From the NCBI GenBank assembly GCA_022072445.1, contig JAJVHV010000009.1, forward strand, positions 1 to 64,000: a DNA stretch of 64,000 nucleotides, in the 5' to 3' direction. The first letter of the stretch is position 1. Each line of letters starts with the position of its first letter. Shown piece after piece: positions 19,107-27,138 of the stretch. The position numbers were made by a program, and so were the translations under genes. Under the pieces are notes generated by a model. That model made no database searches. It saw only the letters and a program-made list of their open reading frames with translations, and was not told where the DNA came from. The DNA is from Phycisphaerae bacterium. GTDB lineage: Bacteria > Planctomycetota > Phycisphaerae > UBA1845 > Fen-1342.

Positions 19107-20093
19107 GTGGGCGACGACATCCTCGTATTTGCGGAACAGCGCGAGAATCGGCTGCACGCCGGAGCGCTTCAATGTGTTACCGCGGCACGCTCGCTGGCCG
19201 GCAAGACCGGCGGTCAGGTGGTCGCGTGCGTCATCGGCGACGCCACCGATCAGGCCGTGGCGGCCGTTCAGAACGCCGGTGTCGACCGCGTGATCGTGGT
19301 GCGCGACGCAAGCCTGCGGCTCTATTCGCCCCTACGCTACCGCACGGCGCTGGCGGCGGCGATCACAAAGGTCGGTCCGCGCGCCGTGCTGATGCCCGCG
19401 ACCTTCATGGGCCGCGACCTGGCACCGCGCGTCGCGGTCTGCATCCGCGGCGCGTGCGCGACGGACGTCGTGGACGTAAGCTGCGGGCAGAACGGCGCGA
19501 TCGACGCGCGGCGGCCGGTTTACAACGGCAAGGCCTCGTGCCATGTGACGCTGCCGGCCAACCGCGTCGCGGTCATCTCCATCCGGCCGAACGTCTACGC
19601 GCCTTCGTCGGGCGCCGCCCCCGGCGCCGTCGAGCCGCTGGCGTTTGCGGCGGCTCCCGGCGATGACCGCGTCGGGGCACGCGAGCTGATGCGGGCGGGC
19701 GGCGAGATCAAGGACGTGGCCGAGGCCGACGTGATCGTCGCGGGCGGGCGCTCGCTGAAAAGCGAGGAGAATTTCAAAATTATCTACGACCTGGCCCGCG
19801 AGTTGGACGCCGCGGTCGGGGCGTCGCGGGCCGCCTGCGACGCCGGTTATCAGCCGCACAGCCGCCAGGTGGGCCTGACCGGCAAGACGGTCACGCCGAA
19901 GCTCTACATAGCCTGCGGGATCAGCGGCGCGATTCAGCATCTGGCCGGGATGCGCGGCAGCAAGGTGATCGTGGCGATCAACACCGACGCCGAGGCGCCG
20001 ATCTTCAAGGCGGCGGATTACGGCATCGTCGGCGACCTCTTCAAGATCGTCCCGCTGCTGACGCAGGAGGTGCACAAATTGCGGCACGCATAG
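19107..20093 (+). CDS. etfA: electron transfer flavoprotein alpha subunit
   Basis: A 328-residue FAD-binding partner of EtfB. The N-terminal ILVFAEQRENRLH and the C-terminal FAD site are clear: VAGGRSLKSEENFKIIYDLA, GASRAACDAGYQPHSRQVGLTG, then the near-invariant YIACGISGAIQHLAGM and AINTDAEAPIFKAADYGIVGD. GTG 19107 follows AGGAGCAGGA. A frame extends upstream into etfB, but only this start gives a normal EtfA. No electron-transfer quinone oxidoreductase gene is next to it. Confidence 0.94.
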   Translation: MGDDILVFAEQRENRLHAGALQCVTAARSLAGKTGGQVVACVIGDATDQAVAAVQNAGVDRVIVVRDASLRLYSPLRYRTALAAAITKVGPRAVLMPATFMGRDLAPRVAVCIRGACATDVVDVSCGQNGAIDARRPVYNGKASCHVTLPANRVAVISIRPNVYAPSSGAAPGAVEPLAFAAAPGDDRVGARELMRAGGEIKDVAEADVIVAGGRSLKSEENFKIIYDLARELDAAVGASRAACDAGYQPHSRQVGLTGKTVTPKLYIACGISGAIQHLAGMRGSKVIVAINTDAEAPIFKAADYGIVGDLFKIVPLLTQEVHKLRHA

Positions 20094-20369
20094 CGGTCGC
20101 CCAACGCCCGCTCCGGCCTGCGAAAGTCCGCGCGACTGAAAATTTCTGCGAAATTCTTGAGATTTTGAGTAAGCACACGGTCCGTACATCGCGTTATCAG
20201 AGTAGAGGCGCTGACCCCACCCTTCCCGGGGTGCAGCGCTCGGACCCCCGATCGGACGTTGGCTCACTCCCGGCCCGTGGACGTTCGAATGCCGCAACCG
20301 CTCGCGTGACGCAGCGCACGCGAACGGGCGGCGGGTCGGGGGCATTGACGGTTCGGCGTCGCCGGCACT

Positions 20370-20398
20370 TTGAGCAACCGCAACGCCGCTCCTATACT
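20370..20398 (+). promoter_or_regulatory. promoter for the FmdB-like gene
   Basis: TTGAGC (20370-20375), 17 bases, then TATACT (20393-20398), 60 bases before the ATG. It lies in the 365-base gap after etfA. I see no gene or strong hairpin in the rest of that gap. Confidence 0.65.
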
Positions 20399-20458
20399 CT
20401 GTGGCCTCGACGGCGGTCGTGGTCGGTCCGGCCGTCGCCCAAAGGAGCAGAGTCGCCC

Positions 20459-20686
20459 ATGCCACTATTCGAGTACGTGTGCGGCAAGTGCGGCCACACG
20501 TTCGAGCAGCTTATCCGCGCCGCTGAGGCGGAAAAGCACGTGCGCTGTCCAGATTGCGGGGACACGCGCGTCGAGAAGCAGTTCAGCGTCTTCTCCGCGC
20601 GCAGCGCTGCTGGACCCACGCCGCTTCCGACCGGCGGCTGCGGGCGGTGTGGCGATCCGCATGGGCCGTGCGGGCTGGGCGGCTGA
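20459..20686 (+). CDS. FmdB-family zinc-ribbon protein
   Basis: A 75-residue protein with the FmdB/CxxC regulatory-family ribbon: MPLFEYVCGKCGHTFEQL, then CPDCG near residue 37, so one Cys4 zinc site. The C-terminus is rich in Gly, Pro and Cys (GGCGRCGDPHGPCGLGG), as often in this family. AAAGGAGCAG precedes the ATG. The name derives from a formamidase regulator, but members have no proven general function. Two small membrane-protein genes follow closely on the same strand. Confidence 0.85.
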   Translation: MPLFEYVCGKCGHTFEQLIRAAEAEKHVRCPDCGDTRVEKQFSVFSARSAAGPTPLPTGGCGRCGDPHGPCGLGG

Positions 20687-20697
20687 AAGGAGCGCGC

Positions 20698-21168
20698 GTG
20701 GCGTCGGATGTCGATCAGACGGTTCGGACGGTGCAGGCCGGCATCCTCTCGTGGGTGCTGCCCGGTGCCGGACACTTCCTGCTCGGCCAGCGCGCGCTGG
20801 CCTGGGTGCTGTTCTTGGCCGTCAGCCTGCCCTACTGGACCGGCGTGGCCATCGGTGGGGTGATGAACTCGGTCAATCCGCGCGTCAACAAGTGGCTGTT
20901 CGCGGCCGAGATGCTCGCCGGCGGCTACACGTCCACCTGCTTCGTCGCCAGCAGCACGTTGCAGCGGCAGACGGCATCGATGCCCATCGAGGAGCGCTTC
21001 CGCCGCTATATCGCGATCTACCCCGGCTCAGACGTCGCGCAGATTTATCTGGCGACGGCGGGGCTGCTCAACCTGCTGGTCATTCTGGATGCGATGTCGC
21101 GCTCACAATACGGGGCGCCGACCTTTCACCGCCCGCCGGAAAGCAGCGCGGGAGCGGCGGCGACATGA
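20698..21168 (+). CDS. small multi-pass membrane protein (DUF6677-like)
   Basis: A 156-residue protein. GTG 20698 follows AAAGGAGCG. The opening VQAGILSWVLPGAGHFLLGQR resembles DUF6677/TM2-type proteins, in which a Gly-rich turn links two helices. Three or four hydrophobic segments are present (residues 12-50, 66-82 and 120-138). Function is unknown. The stop overlaps the next start (ATGA), so the two are translationally coupled. Confidence 0.7.
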   Translation: MASDVDQTVRTVQAGILSWVLPGAGHFLLGQRALAWVLFLAVSLPYWTGVAIGGVMNSVNPRVNKWLFAAEMLAGGYTSTCFVASSTLQRQTASMPIEERFRRYIAIYPGSDVAQIYLATAGLLNLLVILDAMSRSQYGAPTFHRPPESSAGAAAT

Positions 21169-21428
21169 CGTCCGCGATGCACTGGTTGCTGGCCGAGGTG
21201 TGGATTCCGTTCGTCAACCCGATTCCGGTGCGGCCGGGCGTGCGGCTGCTGATGCTTCTGCCGCTGGCGCTGTGCGTGGCGGTCGTGTACCGGGCGATCC
21301 GTGCTCGAACGCTGCGCGGCCTGCCGTGGTACGCGCTGCTGACGTTTCTCAACATTGTCGGAGGGATGGCGCTGCTGGCGATCGGCTTCTACGTGCTGCA
21401 CGAGTTCGTGCTGCATTTCTGGACGTAA
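21165..21428 (+). CDS. small membrane protein, coupled to the upstream gene
   Basis: An 87-residue protein with two strongly hydrophobic helices (about residues 26-45 and 57-83). It overlaps the preceding gene by four bases and ends three bases before the opposing gene's stop codon. No family is recognised. Coupling to the DUF6677-like gene suggests the two work in one membrane complex. Confidence 0.6.
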   Translation: MTSAMHWLLAEVWIPFVNPIPVRPGVRLLMLLPLALCVAVVYRAIRARTLRGLPWYALLTFLNIVGGMALLAIGFYVLHEFVLHFWT

Positions 21429-21431
21429 CCG

Positions 21432-22286
21432 TCAGCCGCGACGCCGCCGCGCCGCGACACACAGCACCACGGTCATCAAGCCACTGGCCGGCTCGGGTAT
21501 CTTCGAATCGACGTAGTCGAGTACGACGTCGAGCGTGATCTCCGTCGCGGCGATCGCCTTGTCGAGCGGCATCAACGAGCCGACGTGAATGTGCCCGCCG
21601 GCGATGCACCAGGCCGGGTCGCTCGGGTCGGCGTGAATGTCGCGGTACCACGTGCCGTGATAGGCGATGAACTCCGACAGGAATCCGCCGCCATAATTCT
21701 CGCTGATGTTCGCGTTCAGACCGAGGCCCGCGTTGTCGATCGCAGTCTCGATATCGGACATCGGCAGCGACGACGTGCGGACGAAACCGGCGGGAACGCT
21801 GCCGTCGGGAGGCGCGGGCGTCGGCTGGAACGGCTCGAGGAAGTCGTCTTCCCAGACGTCGAGATTCCGCTGATACGCCTCGATCTCCCAGCGCGTGCTG
21901 CTGCGGGTGCCGCGGCTGAAGGTGATGATCGCGATCGGCTTCAGCTCGCCGACGATCCGCCAGAAGTCCGACGACGTGTCCTGATAGTCGACCTCAAAAT
22001 CCCCTTCACCCTTGGTGATGTCGCCGCCGGGGAATTCCGGAAAAAACGAGTAGATGTCGTAGCCTCGGCCGCGCCAGTTTCCGCCCTGCCAGCCGCCGGG
22101 GTTCTGCTCGGCGTGGGTGCTGAAGTGCCGCACCATCTCGTTAGTGGGCGGCCAATAGCCGGTGATCATGACGTTGCGCGTGAAGTCGCCGAACGACGCG
22201 GGCGCGGCCGCGGCGATCAGCAGCAGGCAACCCAGCGTCGTGAACGACTTGGCGTGCGGGGCGGTGGGCGGCAGTGTCGTTCTCAT
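21432..22286 (-). CDS. PEP-CTERM secreted protein with peptidase C15-like core
   Basis: A 284-residue protein. Residues 1-33 are a signal peptide. Residues 264-284 are a PEP-CTERM sorting tail (IPEPASG, hydrophobic stretch, RRRRG), which would be processed by an exosortase. The middle resembles pyrrolidone-carboxylate peptidase (C15): VMITGYWPP at the start, a Glu-containing RWEIEAYQRN near residue 135 and AGGHIHVG with the histidine near residue 232. Where C15 enzymes have the nucleophilic Cys, GGFLSEFIAYH has Ser204. Activity is therefore uncertain. The C15 assignment is by eye and could be wrong. A TATACT box at 22300-22295 on the minus strand may be the -10. Confidence 0.6.
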   Translation of the reverse strand: MRTTLPPTAPHAKSFTTLGCLLLIAAAAPASFGDFTRNVMITGYWPPTNEMVRHFSTHAEQNPGGWQGGNWRGRGYDIYSFFPEFPGGDITKGEGDFEVDYQDTSSDFWRIVGELKPIAIITFSRGTRSSTRWEIEAYQRNLDVWEDDFLEPFQPTPAPPDGSVPAGFVRTSSLPMSDIETAIDNAGLGLNANISENYGGGFLSEFIAYHGTWYRDIHADPSDPAWCIAGGHIHVGSLMPLDKAIAATEITLDVVLDYVDSKIPEPASGLMTVVLCVAARRRRG

Positions 22287-22415
22287 GACCGTCCAGTATA
22301 GCCGGCTGACTCAACGGCCCGGTGTGCCGCCTCAGAAACAAAGTGCCCGCGAAACCGCGGGGTGTCCGGGTCCCGCAGGCCCGCGCGCGCGGGCGAGACG
22401 CTCGCGCTCCCCACG

Positions 22416-23693
22416 CTAGACCCGCTCCGCTGCGACCAGGTCCGAATATGTCTCACGCCGCCGGATCAGCCGCGCGTCGGCACGATCGACGAGCACCTCG
22501 GCGGCGCGCGGCCGGGAGTTGTACTGGCTGGCCATCGACATGGCGTATGCGCCGGCCGTGAAGACCGCCAGCAGATCGCCGCGCCGCACTTCGGGCAGCA
22601 GCCGCGCCCGCGCCAGGAAATCGCCGCTCTCGCACACCGGCCCGACGACGTCGGCCGGCTGCAGCCCGTCGAACGGTTGCTCGGGTCGGCGGTGCGGCGG
22701 CGTCAGCACGCCGGCCTCGACCGGCCAGACAAAGTGATACGCGTCGTAGAGCGCCGGTCGGATCAGCTCGTTCATCGAAGCATCGACGATCACGAATCGT
22801 TTCGTCCCCGACTGCTTCACGTGCACGACGCGCGTCAGAATGATGCCCGCGTTGCCCGCGATCGCACGGCCCGGCTCCAGGATGACGCGCAGCCCGCGGC
22901 TCCGCAGCGCGGGAAGCACCGCGGCGGCGTATTCCGCCGCGGGCGGCGACTCGGCGCCGCGGTAGTGCGCTCCAAACCCGCCGCCGATGTCGATCGTGTC
23001 GAGCTCGAAACCGCGGCGGCGCAAATCGTCGATCAGCGCGACGCCGCGCTCGATCCCGCGGGCGTATGCCGCCACGTCGAAGACTGGCGAGCCGATGTGC
23101 AGATGGATTCCGCACAGACGCAGCCGGCGGGCACCACGGTGTTGCTCGAACACCTCGACCGCCTGGTCGATGTCGACGCCGAACTTGGTCTCTTTCCGCC
23201 CAGTCGTCGTGTAATGGTGAGTCCCGGCGTCGACGTCGGGATTGACGCGGAGCGCGCCTTCGGCGCGGCGGTCGAGCTGCGCCAGAAGCTCCTCCATCAC
23301 GCCAAGCTCGGAGCGCGATTCGATGTTGAAGAGACCGATGCCGGCACGCAGCGCCTCGACAACTTCGGCGTCGGTCTTACCCACGCCGGCGAAGACGATC
23401 TTGCGCGGGTCGGCCCCGGCCTGAAGCGCGCGGTACAGCTCGCCGCCGCTGACGACGTCGAAGCCGCTGCCACGCTCGGCGAGCAGGCGGCAGAGATGGA
23501 CGTTCGGGCAGGACTTGATCGAGTAGCAGATCAGTGGCTCGACCGGAGCGAACGCGGCAACGATCCGCTCGTAGTGGGCCACGAAGGTGGCCTGGGAATA
23601 GACATAGAGCGGCGTGCCGAAACGCGCCGCGAGGTCGGCGGCGGGGATTTGCTCGCAGAACAGCCGCCCTTCGTGGAACTGAAACTCGTCCAA
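22416..23693 (-). CDS. lysA: diaminopimelate decarboxylase
   Basis: A 425-residue PLP enzyme that makes lysine from meso-diaminopimelate. The cofactor lysine is K60 in LICYSIKSCPN. HLHIGSP near residue 200 and the IDIGGGFGAHY glycine loop near residue 240 bind the phosphate. EPGRAIAGNAG and GPVCESGDFLA complete the LysA pattern, the latter providing the active-site Cys from the partner subunit. The start is TTG with GGGAG upstream. It follows a small membrane-protein gene by 18 bases. Confidence 0.95.
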   Translation of the reverse strand: MDEFQFHEGRLFCEQIPAADLAARFGTPLYVYSQATFVAHYERIVAAFAPVEPLICYSIKSCPNVHLCRLLAERGSGFDVVSGGELYRALQAGADPRKIVFAGVGKTDAEVVEALRAGIGLFNIESRSELGVMEELLAQLDRRAEGALRVNPDVDAGTHHYTTTGRKETKFGVDIDQAVEVFEQHRGARRLRLCGIHLHIGSPVFDVAAYARGIERGVALIDDLRRRGFELDTIDIGGGFGAHYRGAESPPAAEYAAAVLPALRSRGLRVILEPGRAIAGNAGIILTRVVHVKQSGTKRFVIVDASMNELIRPALYDAYHFVWPVEAGVLTPPHRRPEQPFDGLQPADVVGPVCESGDFLARARLLPEVRRGDLLAVFTAGAYAMSMASQYNSRPRAAEVLVDRADARLIRRRETYSDLVAAERV

Positions 23694-23711
23694 GCGTGTG
23701 CTCCCGCGCGC

Positions 23712-24218
23712 TCAGCGCCGCTGGCGCAGATGCAGCCCAAGCCGCTCGGCGCGGCCCTGAAGCTCGCTCTCGGTGACCCACTCGGCGGAGTAGCGCTGCC
23801 CGTCGAAGAGAATCAGATGCCGTCCCTGGGCGCGCAGAAACAGCGGGTGCGGTTGCGCGCACACACAGACCGCAACCGGCCGGATCTTCTCGATCAGAGC
23901 GGCGTTCGTAGGCGTATAGGCGAAATGATCGCGGACAGAAGCCGGTCCTGCCGCTGACTTCGGCAGGAGCAGCGGCAGATCGCCCGAACCCAGGCGGTTG
24001 AAGGCGTCGACCGCGAAATCGACCTGCACGCGGCACAGGCTGACGTTCTGGGCGTCGCGCGTCGCCATGGTGATCAGCACCATGACGACCAGGATGCCCA
24101 GCAGCGTCAGCACGGTCCGCAACACGCGCCGGCGGCGGAGCGACATGACGTGTAGCATGGCGCGCTCCGCCGCCTGCGGGTCGATCTGCACGTCGTCGAG
24201 CGTCGGGCTGGCGGGCAT
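23712..24218 (-). CDS. single-pass membrane protein of unknown function
   Basis: A 168-residue protein. One membrane helix at residues 34-52 (VLRTVLTLLGILVVMVLITMA) follows a basic RRRR stretch, so the N-terminus should be inside. The outer part has an alpha/beta look with a small CVCAQPHPLFL segment. Its stop is 18 bases from the lysA start, so the two are probably one transcript. I recognise no family. Confidence 0.55.
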   Translation of the reverse strand: MPASPTLDDVQIDPQAAERAMLHVMSLRRRRVLRTVLTLLGILVVMVLITMATRDAQNVSLCRVQVDFAVDAFNRLGSGDLPLLLPKSAAGPASVRDHFAYTPTNAALIEKIRPVAVCVCAQPHPLFLRAQGRHLILFDGQRYSAEWVTESELQGRAERLGLHLRQRR

Positions 24219-24336
24219 CGGGCGGACCGGGGACCAATTTCCATGTGCGGCTTTTACGCGGGCGCCATTCTATCCCCGTGCACCTGCGGGTAAAGTGAGC
24301 CGGCCATTCGGCGTCGTGCGAGGTTTCGCGTTGGAT

Positions 24337-24519
24337 ATGCTCTGGGTCATCCTCGGGTGTGCCGTCACCATTCTGATCGCGGCGGCCGTGATCTACTGGA
24401 TCGTACAGGAAGAGCTCGAACTCGAACGTCGCCTGCACGCGTCGCGCCGGCCGCCGCACGCGATCGAGGGCATTTCACGGTCATTGGAGCCGCCTCGTGA
24501 ACCGAACGAATTTCGATAG
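24337..24519 (+). CDS. possible small membrane protein
   Basis: A 60-residue frame: a membrane helix at residues 2-25 (LWVILGCAVTILIAAAVIYWIV), then an acidic/basic helix and a Pro-rich tail. It overlaps the start of the transporter gene by 23 bases. No strong ribosome binding site is seen; AGGT lies 15 bases upstream. The clean hydrophobic-then-charged layout argues for a real gene, but it remains unproven. Confidence 0.4.
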   Translation: MLWVILGCAVTILIAAAVIYWIVQEELELERRLHASRRPPHAIEGISRSLEPPREPNEFR

Positions 24520-26023
24520 CAGCCCCGTGCTGACCGTTGACCAGCGCGATCACAGCAGCGCCCTGGCAACGCGATTGTCGCTGATGATGTTTCTGCAATA
24601 CGCCGTCTGGGGGGCGTGGCTGCCGCTTCTGGGCCGCTATCTGTCGGCGCAGCTTGGCTTCAGCAGCGGCGAGATCGGGATGATCATCGGGACGGCCGGC
24701 GCCATCGGCGCCGTGTTCGCACCCTTCGTCGCCGGACAGATCGCCGATCGCTACTTCTCGGCCGAGCGCTTCATGTGCGTCTCGATGATGCTGGGCGGCG
24801 TCGTGCAGTTCCTTCTCGCCATGCAATCGTCCTACTCGAACTGGCTGGCGTTGTCCGTGGTCTATTCGATCATCTACATGCCCACCATCGCGATTTCCAA
24901 CTCGCTGGCTTTCGCGCATCTGCGCGACCCGGACCGGCAGTTTCCGCCGATCCGGCTCTGGGGGACGATCGGCTGGATCACGGTGAGCTGGGTGTTTCCG
25001 ATGGTCTGGCTTCAGACCGGGCTGAAGCCGCAGCTCATGCCGCCGTTTCTGGTCGGAACAGAGCGGGCAGATGTCATCTCGCGCCTGGCCGACGCGATGC
25101 GGCTCTCGGGAATCATGAGCTTTCTGTATGGCTTGTACTGCATGACGCTGCCGCACACGCCGCCGAAGAAATCCGTCGAGCGGCTTGCATTTGCCAAGGC
25201 CTTCCGACTGCTCGGTCACCGGGGGATGGCGGTGCTGACGCTCGCGGCGCTGCCAATCGCGATCATTCACACGATCTACTTCATCCAGACGTCGCAATTC
25301 CTGCCCACGCTGGAGGGCGTGCGCGACTCGGACATTCAGCCTGCGATGACCATCGGGCAGTTCAGCGAGATTTTCATCCTCGCCCTGCTCGGGCTGTTCT
25401 TGAAGCGCGCCGGCTTCCGCACGGTGCTGTCGATCGGCTGCCTGGCCTACGTGGTGCGATACCTGGTGTTCTCCCTGGGAACGCCGACCGCGCTGGTCGT
25501 GACCAGCCAGGCGCTGCACGGCGTGTGCTTCTCGTGCTTCTACGCGGCGGCGTTTATTTACGTCGAGCGCATCGCCCCGGCGGACGTTCGACATTCGGCG
25601 CAGACGGTCTTCGGCATCATCCTGCTGGGACTGGGGCCGTTGCTGGCGGGCCCGCTGCTGGGAAAACTCACCGCAATGTGCACCCGTGAAACGACCATCG
25701 GCGCCTGCGCGCAGTCGGTGAATCTGATTCCGCAGAAGCCGGCTGACGCCGCGACCGAAGCCCCAGGCGATCCGAAGGGCTGGGACAACCTGTATGTCGG
25801 TGCACAGGCCGACATGACTCGCTACGGGGACGAGCACCCCAATGACCGCTCGCGCGCCTGGCGGGCGCTGCGGGCCGACGCAAAGGTCGCGGCGCTCGAT
25901 TACAAGACCTTTTGGCGGATCATCGCCGGATTCGCCGCCGTCAGCACCATCTTGCTCGCCGTAGGCTTCCGGCACGACGCCGCCGCGGGCGATCCGCGCG
26001 CCGCACCGGAGCCGGCGAGCTAG
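24497..26023 (+). CDS. MFS transporter, nucleoside:H+ symporter-like
   Basis: A 508-residue 12-helix carrier resembling the NupG/XapB nucleoside symporters: LSLMMFLQYAVWGAWLPLLGRYL at the start, then GFSSGEIGMIIGTAGAIGAVFAPFVAGQIADR and RLWGTIGWI near residue 152. A hydrophilic stretch of about 75 residues (400-475) separates the last two helices and is longer than in NupG. GTG start with TTGGAG upstream. It presumably sits in the inner membrane; nucleosides are the likely but unproved substrate. Confidence 0.8.
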   Translation: MNRTNFDSSPVLTVDQRDHSSALATRLSLMMFLQYAVWGAWLPLLGRYLSAQLGFSSGEIGMIIGTAGAIGAVFAPFVAGQIADRYFSAERFMCVSMMLGGVVQFLLAMQSSYSNWLALSVVYSIIYMPTIAISNSLAFAHLRDPDRQFPPIRLWGTIGWITVSWVFPMVWLQTGLKPQLMPPFLVGTERADVISRLADAMRLSGIMSFLYGLYCMTLPHTPPKKSVERLAFAKAFRLLGHRGMAVLTLAALPIAIIHTIYFIQTSQFLPTLEGVRDSDIQPAMTIGQFSEIFILALLGLFLKRAGFRTVLSIGCLAYVVRYLVFSLGTPTALVVTSQALHGVCFSCFYAAAFIYVERIAPADVRHSAQTVFGIILLGLGPLLAGPLLGKLTAMCTRETTIGACAQSVNLIPQKPADAATEAPGDPKGWDNLYVGAQADMTRYGDEHPNDRSRAWRALRADAKVAALDYKTFWRIIAGFAAVSTILLAVGFRHDAAAGDPRAAPEPAS

Positions 26024-26343
26024 TGTACTGCCTCAGAAATATTGCGTCCGATTCGGTTCGGGGAGCATCGGCCTCTGGCCGGTGCGAAACGCCGTCCGCC
26101 CTGGCCGGAGGCCGATGCGGACCGCCCGGAGGCCAATGCTCCCCTTCGGAATACCGCACGGCATTTCTGTGGCACTACACCAGTGTCTCGAGTCGGAGTG
26201 TCGCCAGCCGGAGACCCCGACGCACCGGGGCATCCGAACCCGCGACGCCCGTCAGGAGCCGCACGGCGGTTGCCCCCACACAGATTCCTCAGCCGCTACA
26301 CTATTCCCCGAGCGCGACGAGGTACCGAGACCGCTCGACACAC
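26024..26343. other. gene-free gap with short inverted GC motifs
   Basis: Several GGCCTCTGGCCGG / CCGGAGGCCGATGC-like elements occur at 26065-26150 in both orientations. TACACT at 26297-26302 could be a -10 for the next gene, but no -35 fits. The open frame through this stretch joins the next gene but has no ribosome binding site. Confidence 0.5.
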
Positions 26344-27135
26344 ATGTCCAAGATTGCTCTGATCCACTGGAACCAGCAGGAAGCCCAGCAGCGGCTGCGC
26401 GCCCTGCGTGGATTCGGCCACGAGGCGCGCTGGCTCGATCTCTCGAAGTCGGCGGCCATCGCGCCGCTCGCGGCTCACCCGCCCGATGCGTTCGTCATCG
26501 ATCTCGGCCGCTTGCCGAGCCACGGCCGGGCGATCGCGCTCGCGCTGCGCCAGACGAAAGGAACGCGGCAAGTTCCGCTGGTTTTCGTCGGCGGTGCGGC
26601 GGACAAGCTCGAACGCATCCGCGCGGAGTATCCCGACGCCGGCTTCGTCGCCAATTGGGAGGACATGCGCGTCGGCCTGGACGAAGCACTGCGGTCGCCA
26701 CCGGCCGATCCTGTCGTGCCGCGCAGCACATCCGGCAATTCGGGCACGCCGCTGGCACGAAAACTGGGTATTCGTTCCGGTTCGGGCGTGACGCTGCTGG
26801 GCGCGCCGCGTGGCTTTGAAGACACGCTCGCCCCGCTCCCGGCGGACCTGTCGATTCGCCGGCGGCGCACCGCGCGCGGAGCACACGTGGTGGTGCTCTT
26901 CGTGAAATCGCGGGCTGAGCTGGAGCGGCGGCTGCCCGACGCGCAAGCGGCGATGGACACCCAGGGGTCGATCTGGGTAGCGTGGCCGAAGCGGGCGTCC
27001 GGCGTGCGGACCGATCTGTCGGAGGGGCATGTTCGCGAATACTGCCTGAAGCGCGGCTTGGTCGACTTCAAGGTGTGTGCTATCGACGCTACCTGGTCGG
27101 GGTTGCGATTCGCACCGCGCCGCGGCAAACGCTGA
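26344..27135 (+). CDS. pseudo-receiver/DUF3052 fusion protein
   Basis: A 263-residue cytoplasmic protein. Residues 1-115 look like a degenerate response-regulator fold: IALIHWNQQEAQQRL, DAFVIDLGRLPSHG in place of the phospho-Asp strand, and LVFVGG. Residues 135-263 match DUF3052: ARKLGIRSGSGVTLLGAP, VVVLFVKSRAELERRLP, IWVAWPKRASGVRTDLSEGHVRE and KVCAIDATWSGLRF. The frame is open far upstream, but this ATG is where recognisable sequence begins. It converges with the next gene, only three bases apart. Biochemical role unknown. Confidence 0.75.
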   Translation: MSKIALIHWNQQEAQQRLRALRGFGHEARWLDLSKSAAIAPLAAHPPDAFVIDLGRLPSHGRAIALALRQTKGTRQVPLVFVGGAADKLERIRAEYPDAGFVANWEDMRVGLDEALRSPPADPVVPRSTSGNSGTPLARKLGIRSGSGVTLLGAPRGFEDTLAPLPADLSIRRRRTARGAHVVVLFVKSRAELERRLPDAQAAMDTQGSIWVAWPKRASGVRTDLSEGHVREYCLKRGLVDFKVCAIDATWSGLRFAPRRGKR

Positions 27136-27138
27136 TCG

